Made by a program: the position numbers and the translations under genes. Below are positions 13,307 through 17,491 of a DNA stretch of 17,491 bases, one piece after another (within the stretch, counting starts at the first letter, position 1; each line of letters starts with the position of its first letter). Origin of the DNA: Ruminococcus sp. UBA946 (GTDB lineage Bacteria; Bacillota; Clostridia; Oscillospirales; Ruminococcaceae); assembly GCA_002293295.1 (NCBI GenBank), contig DBCY01000060.1, positions 1 to 17,491 on the forward strand, in the 5' to 3' direction. The notes under the pieces are model-generated. The model saw nothing but the letters and a program-made list of their open reading frames with translations. It was not told the DNA's origin and did not search any database.

Positions 13307-16300
13307 ATGTCCGATATAAGTATATCTGAAAAATTACTAGCTGAGTTAGAACACTTCTCCCGGGATATAAAATCAGACGGTTCCGGTTTTATGCCTGTTT
13401 TAAAGGACTTGTCGGATGATGAAAAAGAGCTTTTACGCCTTATCGGGAAGATCCTCGGGAATTACCGCAAAGCGACGGAATACGATATAATGAAATACAA
13501 GCTTGCCAGCGACGCGCTCGGTATCGCCCACTGGGATATGGAAGTCGTTCACGGCGCCCCTATAACCCGGGACAGCCGATTCGAATGGTCGCAGGAGTTC
13601 CGGGGTTTACTCGGTTTTAATGATAAAAAAGATTTCCCGGATTTACTGTCAAGCTGGTCTGACCAGCTGCACCCGGATGACTTTGACAGGGTTATAGGAG
13701 CTTTTTTAGCCCATTTGAATGATTATACCGGGAAAACCCCCTTTGACCTTGAATACAGGATAAAAACAAAAAATGGCGGTTACATAGCGCTTCACGCATT
13801 CGGCGCAACTTTAAGGAATAATAAAGGTATTCCGCTCAGGGTTGCGGGCGCCGCCGAGGATGTTACGGAAAAGTCACGGCAGAAAGAATTACTGGAAAGG
13901 TCTGCCGCTAATTTTGAAGCCATTTTTAACAGCCTCGAATCAATCATACTGGTTACCGTACCTGAAACGGGCGAAATCCTGTTTTTAAACGACCAGATCA
14001 AGATGTTCTTTGAAAGAACCAAGGACAGTGTAGGAAAACGATGCTACGAGAGCTTTTTCGGAAGAACCGAACGCTGTGAGCAATGCCCGTATCCTCAGCT
14101 TGAAAAGGAACCTGACCGGATTATACACTGGGAGTCCAACGGTTTGCATAAAAACCGCATATTCCGTATGACGGCGGTTCTTATTGACTGGCCCGACGGC
14201 AGAAAAGCCCATCTTGAATTCGGCGTAGACATAACAGATACAAGGAAAGCGCAGAAAGCTCTTATGCACCGCGAAAAAATGCTCGGAATACTTAACCGCG
14301 CCGCAACGCTTCTGCTTTCGCGGAATGAGGATACATTCGTGGAGACAATGACCGAGGGTGTCGGACTTATTGCCGGTATTGCCGGAATTGACAGAATGTC
14401 GGTATCAAGGAACATTATAAAGCCGGACGGCTTATATGCGTCGCAGATATACCGATGGAATAAAGAAACAGGTTCTTCCGTCGATGTACGTGAGGAGCTG
14501 ATTGAAAATTCATACAACAAACATATCCCCCGGTGGAGGGAAATGCTGAAAACGGGCGAGTGCATTAACGGACCGGTATCGTCAATGCCGGAGGGAGAAG
14601 CTTTGAAACAGTTCGGATGCGTTACCGTTTTGGCTATCCCCGTCTTTTATGAGGGAAATTTCTGGGGCTTTGTTCTTTTTGAGAACCTTAAGGAAGAGAT
14701 GACTTTTACCGAGGATGAGGTTGATATACTGCGTTCGGCAAGCTTTATGCTGACAAATGTTATTATCCGAAACGATGAATCCAGAAAAATGCGCGAGAAT
14801 GATGAGTATACAAAGCTCATGTTCAACGCAACGCCCCTGAGCTGTATACTATGGGACAGATATTATAGAATTATTAACTGCAACGACGCTGTTACCAGGC
14901 TTTTTAAGCTGCAGGACAAAAGTGAGCTGGGCGAAAGGTTCCTTGACTGCTGTGCCGAATATCAGCCGGACGGCATGCGTTCTTATGATAAAATGACTGA
15001 GGTTCTGGGCTTGGCTTTTAAAAAAGGAAGCCATGCGTTTGAATGCACGCATTGTTCCCTGGACGGCACGCTTATTCCCTCGGAGGTTGTACTGGTTCGT
15101 ATAAAACATAAGGGCAGCTATGTCGTTGCGGGATATATCCGCGACCTGCGCGAACAAAAACGCATGCTTCGTGAAATAGAACGGCAGAACTCGCTTTTGC
15201 AGACTGTCAATGATGTTCTGTCAGTATTGCTCCGTTCAAATATAGAGACTTTTGAAAGCGACCTGATTTTTGCCATGAGTTCAATGGCGGAGCTTATGGA
15301 TGTAGACCGTGTGACCGTTTGGAAAAATATATTAAAAAACGGTGAGCTGTTCAGCGTTAAGATTCATGAATGGTGGTCGCAGAGAGAGGAAATACCGGTC
15401 AGCGGTACTGTTATTTCGGAAATATCATATGCGTCAGACCTGCCTGAATGGGGAGAAACCCTTTCAAAGGGAAACTGCGTAAACGGACTTGTCAGCGGTT
15501 TGTCAGAAAATGAAAGAAAATTTATATCGCCGCAGGGAATCATGTCCATTTTAGCGGTTCCGATGTTCCTTAAGGGACAGTTCTGGGGTTTTCTCGGCTT
15601 TGACGACTGCCACCGGAAAAGGGTTTTTTCAGACAATGAAATAAATTTCCTCCGTTCCGTCAGTGAATTAATAACCGACGCTCTTCTGAGAAACGAAATG
15701 GAAACTGATTTGCATACATCGGCGGTTAAGCTGCAGAATGCTTTCCATGACGCACAGACGGCAAACCGCGCTAAAAGTGATTTCCTTTCCCGCATGAGCC
15801 ACGAAATGCGCACCCCTATGAACGCTATTATCGGCATGACGACTATAGGGCAGTCTTCGCAGTCTCCGGATAAAAAGGATTATGCTTTCGATAAAATAAA
15901 TAACGCTTCAAAGCATCTCCTCGGGGTCATAAACGATGTGCTTGACATGTCGAAAATTGAAGCCAATAAACTGGAGCTTTCACCCGCTGAATTCTCTTTT
16001 GACAAGATGCTTCAGGATGTGGTGGACGTTATTGATTTCCGTGTTAATGAAAAAAGGCAGAATTTGCATATTAATATAGCGGAAGATTTCCCCGACTCGC
16101 TTATCGGCGACGACCAGAGGCTTGCTCAGGTTATTACAAATCTTCTGTCAAATTCGGTGAAATTTACTCCTGAGGAAGGTACTATAAACCTGGAAGCCAA
16201 GCTGTTATCCGAGGAAAATGATATGTGCCGTATGCAAATAAGCGTTGCGGACACAGGAATCGGTCTGACTAAAGAACATATGTCGCGGCTGTTCCAGTCC

Positions 16301-16897
16301 TTTGAGCAGGCTGAAATAGGCACTTCCCGCAAATACGGCGGAACAGGCCTCGGGCTTGCTATATCCAAACGCATTGTCGAGCTTATGGACGGTGAGATGC
16401 GGGTGGAATCGCAGGAGGGTCACGGTGCGGAATTTACGTTCACAGCCGTTATAAAACGCGGCACAGGGGTTAAAACCGGAGCTGAGGAGGTTTTGTCAAG
16501 CGAAAAGTCCTCTGATGATTTTTCCGGGAGTATAGTATTGCTTGCGGAAGATGTCGAGATTAACAGCGAGATTATTACAGTTATGCTGGAACCTTATAAT
16601 ATAAAGGTTGAATGCGCCGAGAACGGGGAACAGGCGGTTATGATGTTCAAAAAGGCTCCCGGTAAGTACAGCCTGATTTTTATGGATATTCAGATGCCCG
16701 TAATGGACGGCTATGAAGCCACAAGGCTTATAAGGGCGCAGGATTTCCCCCGGGCAAAGGAAATACCCATTGTCGCCATGACGGCGAATGTTTTCCGCGA
16801 GGATATAGAACGCTGCCTTGAAGCGGGTATGAATTCACATATCGGCAAGCCTGTAATGATTAACGAACTGCTTGCCGTTTTAAAGAAGTATCTTTAA
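13307..16897 (+). CDS. soluble hybrid histidine kinase (PAS-PAS-GAF-PAS-GAF-HisKA-HATPase-REC)
   Basis: This 1196-residue sensor kinase has no signal peptide or membrane helix, so it should sense cytoplasmic signals. Rough domain order: PAS (68-190, with LHPDDFDRV and a DVTEKSRQKE exit), PAS (200-313, with cysteines C246, C257 and C260 in CYESFFGRTERCEQCP), GAF (325-490), PAS (500-620), GAF (630-793), a short coiled coil, HisKA (822-890), HATPase (930-1055) and receiver (1075-1195). The phospho-accepting histidine is H832 in MSHEMRTPMNAIIGM. The N box NLLSNSVKFTP and DTGIGL/GGTGLGLAISK are intact. The receiver has E1081/D1082, phosphoacceptor D1127, T1159 and K1181, all as expected. No separate output regulator or HPt gene is nearby. 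ATG at 13307 follows AAAGGG (13292-13297). Confidence 0.95.
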   Translation: MSDISISEKLLAELEHFSRDIKSDGSGFMPVLKDLSDDEKELLRLIGKILGNYRKATEYDIMKYKLASDALGIAHWDMEVVHGAPITRDSRFEWSQEFRGLLGFNDKKDFPDLLSSWSDQLHPDDFDRVIGAFLAHLNDYTGKTPFDLEYRIKTKNGGYIALHAFGATLRNNKGIPLRVAGAAEDVTEKSRQKELLERSAANFEAIFNSLESIILVTVPETGEILFLNDQIKMFFERTKDSVGKRCYESFFGRTERCEQCPYPQLEKEPDRIIHWESNGLHKNRIFRMTAVLIDWPDGRKAHLEFGVDITDTRKAQKALMHREKMLGILNRAATLLLSRNEDTFVETMTEGVGLIAGIAGIDRMSVSRNIIKPDGLYASQIYRWNKETGSSVDVREELIENSYNKHIPRWREMLKTGECINGPVSSMPEGEALKQFGCVTVLAIPVFYEGNFWGFVLFENLKEEMTFTEDEVDILRSASFMLTNVIIRNDESRKMRENDEYTKLMFNATPLSCILWDRYYRIINCNDAVTRLFKLQDKSELGERFLDCCAEYQPDGMRSYDKMTEVLGLAFKKGSHAFECTHCSLDGTLIPSEVVLVRIKHKGSYVVAGYIRDLREQKRMLREIERQNSLLQTVNDVLSVLLRSNIETFESDLIFAMSSMAELMDVDRVTVWKNILKNGELFSVKIHEWWSQREEIPVSGTVISEISYASDLPEWGETLSKGNCVNGLVSGLSENERKFISPQGIMSILAVPMFLKGQFWGFLGFDDCHRKRVFSDNEINFLRSVSELITDALLRNEMETDLHTSAVKLQNAFHDAQTANRAKSDFLSRMSHEMRTPMNAIIGMTTIGQSSQSPDKKDYAFDKINNASKHLLGVINDVLDMSKIEANKLELSPAEFSFDKMLQDVVDVIDFRVNEKRQNLHINIAEDFPDSLIGDDQRLAQVITNLLSNSVKFTPEEGTINLEAKLLSEENDMCRMQISVADTGIGLTKEHMSRLFQSFEQAEIGTSRKYGGTGLGLAISKRIVELMDGEMRVESQEGHGAEFTFTAVIKRGTGVKTGAEEVLSSEKSSDDFSGSIVLLAEDVEINSEIITVMLEPYNIKVECAENGEQAVMMFKKAPGKYSLIFMDIQMPVMDGYEATRLIRAQDFPRAKEIPIVAMTANVFREDIERCLEAGMNSHIGKPVMINELLAVLKKYL

Positions 16898-16946
16898 TTC
16901 CCAAGAGGGTATAAATAAATTTTATTTAAGAAAGGATTTGCATACA

Positions 16947-17491
16947 ATGAAAATTAAAATAATTATTGCTTTGTCTTTTATCTCTTTTATTATGCCGGTT
17001 ATATTCACAGGGTGTGCGGTGAATGCGGAGGATGTTTATTCTTATGAAATCACAGATAACAATATAATGATCACAGGCTATAAAGGAAAAGGCGGGGATG
17101 TTATTATACCTGATAAAATTTCGGGCTTACCTGTTACGGATATCTCTGGGTCTGCGTTCGAATATTACGAAGAACTTACAAGTATAAAAATCCCTGACAG
17201 CGTTACTAAAATCGGACAAGGACAATACGCCACGTTCAAAGACTGCACAGGACTGACAAGTATAGAAATCCCCGATAACGTTACGCACCTTGGGGGGTTT
17301 AGAAACTGCACAGGACTGACAAATATAGAAATCCCTGACAGCGTTACGCACCTTTCAGGGTTCGACGGCTGCACAGGACTTACAAGTGTAGAAATACCTG
17401 ACAGTGTTATTTACCTTTCAGGGTTCGAAGGCTGCACAGGACTTACAAGTATAGAAATACCTGACAGTGTTACGAGTATCGAAAAGGATGC
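16947..17491 (+). CDS. BspA-like leucine-rich-repeat lipoprotein, cut by window end
   Basis: The gene is open from ATG 16947 to the window edge (181 codons seen). The signal MKIKIIIALSFISFIMPVIFTGC has a lipobox-like FTGC with C23 as likely lipidation site. A typical BspA lead-in follows (YSYEITDNNIMITGYKG...VIIPDKISGLPVTDI). Then come leucine-rich repeats of the LRR_5 type, CTGLTSIEIPDSVTHLSGF, in units of 21 residues starting at 17244, 17307, 17370 and 17433. Such proteins sit on the cell surface and bind host or cell-surface partners. AAAGGA (16931-16936) precedes ATG by 10 bases. It is only 49 bases after the kinase gene, with no clear terminator between, so co-transcription is possible. 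Confidence 0.85.
   Translation, partial: MKIKIIIALSFISFIMPVIFTGCAVNAEDVYSYEITDNNIMITGYKGKGGDVIIPDKISGLPVTDISGSAFEYYEELTSIKIPDSVTKIGQGQYATFKDCTGLTSIEIPDNVTHLGGFRNCTGLTNIEIPDSVTHLSGFDGCTGLTSVEIPDSVIYLSGFEGCTGLTSIEIPDSVTSIEKD
17244..17491 (+). repeat. 63-bp tandem DNA repeats inside the LRR gene
   Basis: Successive units begin TGCACAGGACT at 17244, 17307, 17370 and 17433, exactly 63 bases apart, and are highly similar at the DNA level (AGTATAGAAAT, CCTGACAG, GGGTTCGA recur). DNA-level identity beyond protein need suggests recent duplication or gene conversion. The array runs out of the window. Confidence 0.85.

Noticed and set aside
14095..15837. Antisense open frames within the kinase gene
   Set aside because: The kinase frame has intact domains over the whole stretch; the antisense frames lack start signals and known motifs.
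17127..17374. Minus-strand frames encoding repeated peptides such as VRDFYTCQSCAV
   Set aside because: The repeats are the complement of the LRR tandem array; the plus frame has a lipoprotein signal and family repeats.

Overview
The window looks like chromosomal DNA of a Gram-positive anaerobe of the Clostridia, most likely a gut-type Ruminococcaceae/Oscillospiraceae relative. This is inferred from the AGGAGG-type ribosome sites, consensus -35/-10 promoters, lipoprotein signal peptides, BspA-like leucine-rich repeats, the F-type ATP synthase gene order and the protein families present. No rRNA gene or other firm taxonomic marker is present.

Left part (1-7620): a minus-strand tRNA-Pro(UGG) with a perfect consensus promoter, then a complete F1Fo ATP synthase operon in canonical order (atpI-B-E-F-H-A-G-D-C) behind a good promoter at 325-353. 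Subunit c has the sodium-type ion site with two carboxylates (E37 and E70), so the enzyme is predicted to be Na+-coupled. The operon is tight except for a 194-base gap between atpA and atpG. That gap holds an interspersed repeat whose second copy, in the opposite orientation, lies just after atpC. The copy after atpC presents a hairpin plus T-run to operon transcripts and probably ends them; the internal copy faces the other way.

Middle part (7612-11320), accessory in character: a small DUF6809-like gene (minus) divergent from an XRE-family repressor (plus), with two promoters facing each other in the gap. Next come a strong 20-23 bp hairpin, a large lipoprotein that joins an N-terminal propeller-like region to an ABC solute-binding domain (minus, no permease beside it), and a small secreted protein of unknown function (minus).

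Right part (11321-17491): a MATE-family efflux transporter, a 154-base element that can fold into a three-hairpin cloverleaf, a 1196-residue soluble hybrid histidine kinase (PAS-PAS-GAF-PAS-GAF-HisKA-HATPase-REC), and the start of a BspA-like leucine-rich-repeat lipoprotein with 63-bp tandem DNA repeats, cut by the window edge.

The most notable non-coding content is a set of intergenic elements: the inverted pair around the F1 genes, period-7 tandem repeats of three different heptamers, and a hairpin family shared between 8495-8543 and 13088-13122. I saw no CRISPR array, transposase or phage structural gene. I did not find a clear multi-gene novel system; the best candidates for undescribed biology are these repeat elements, the orphan sensor kinase next to a surface LRR protein, and the propeller/solute-binding fusion.
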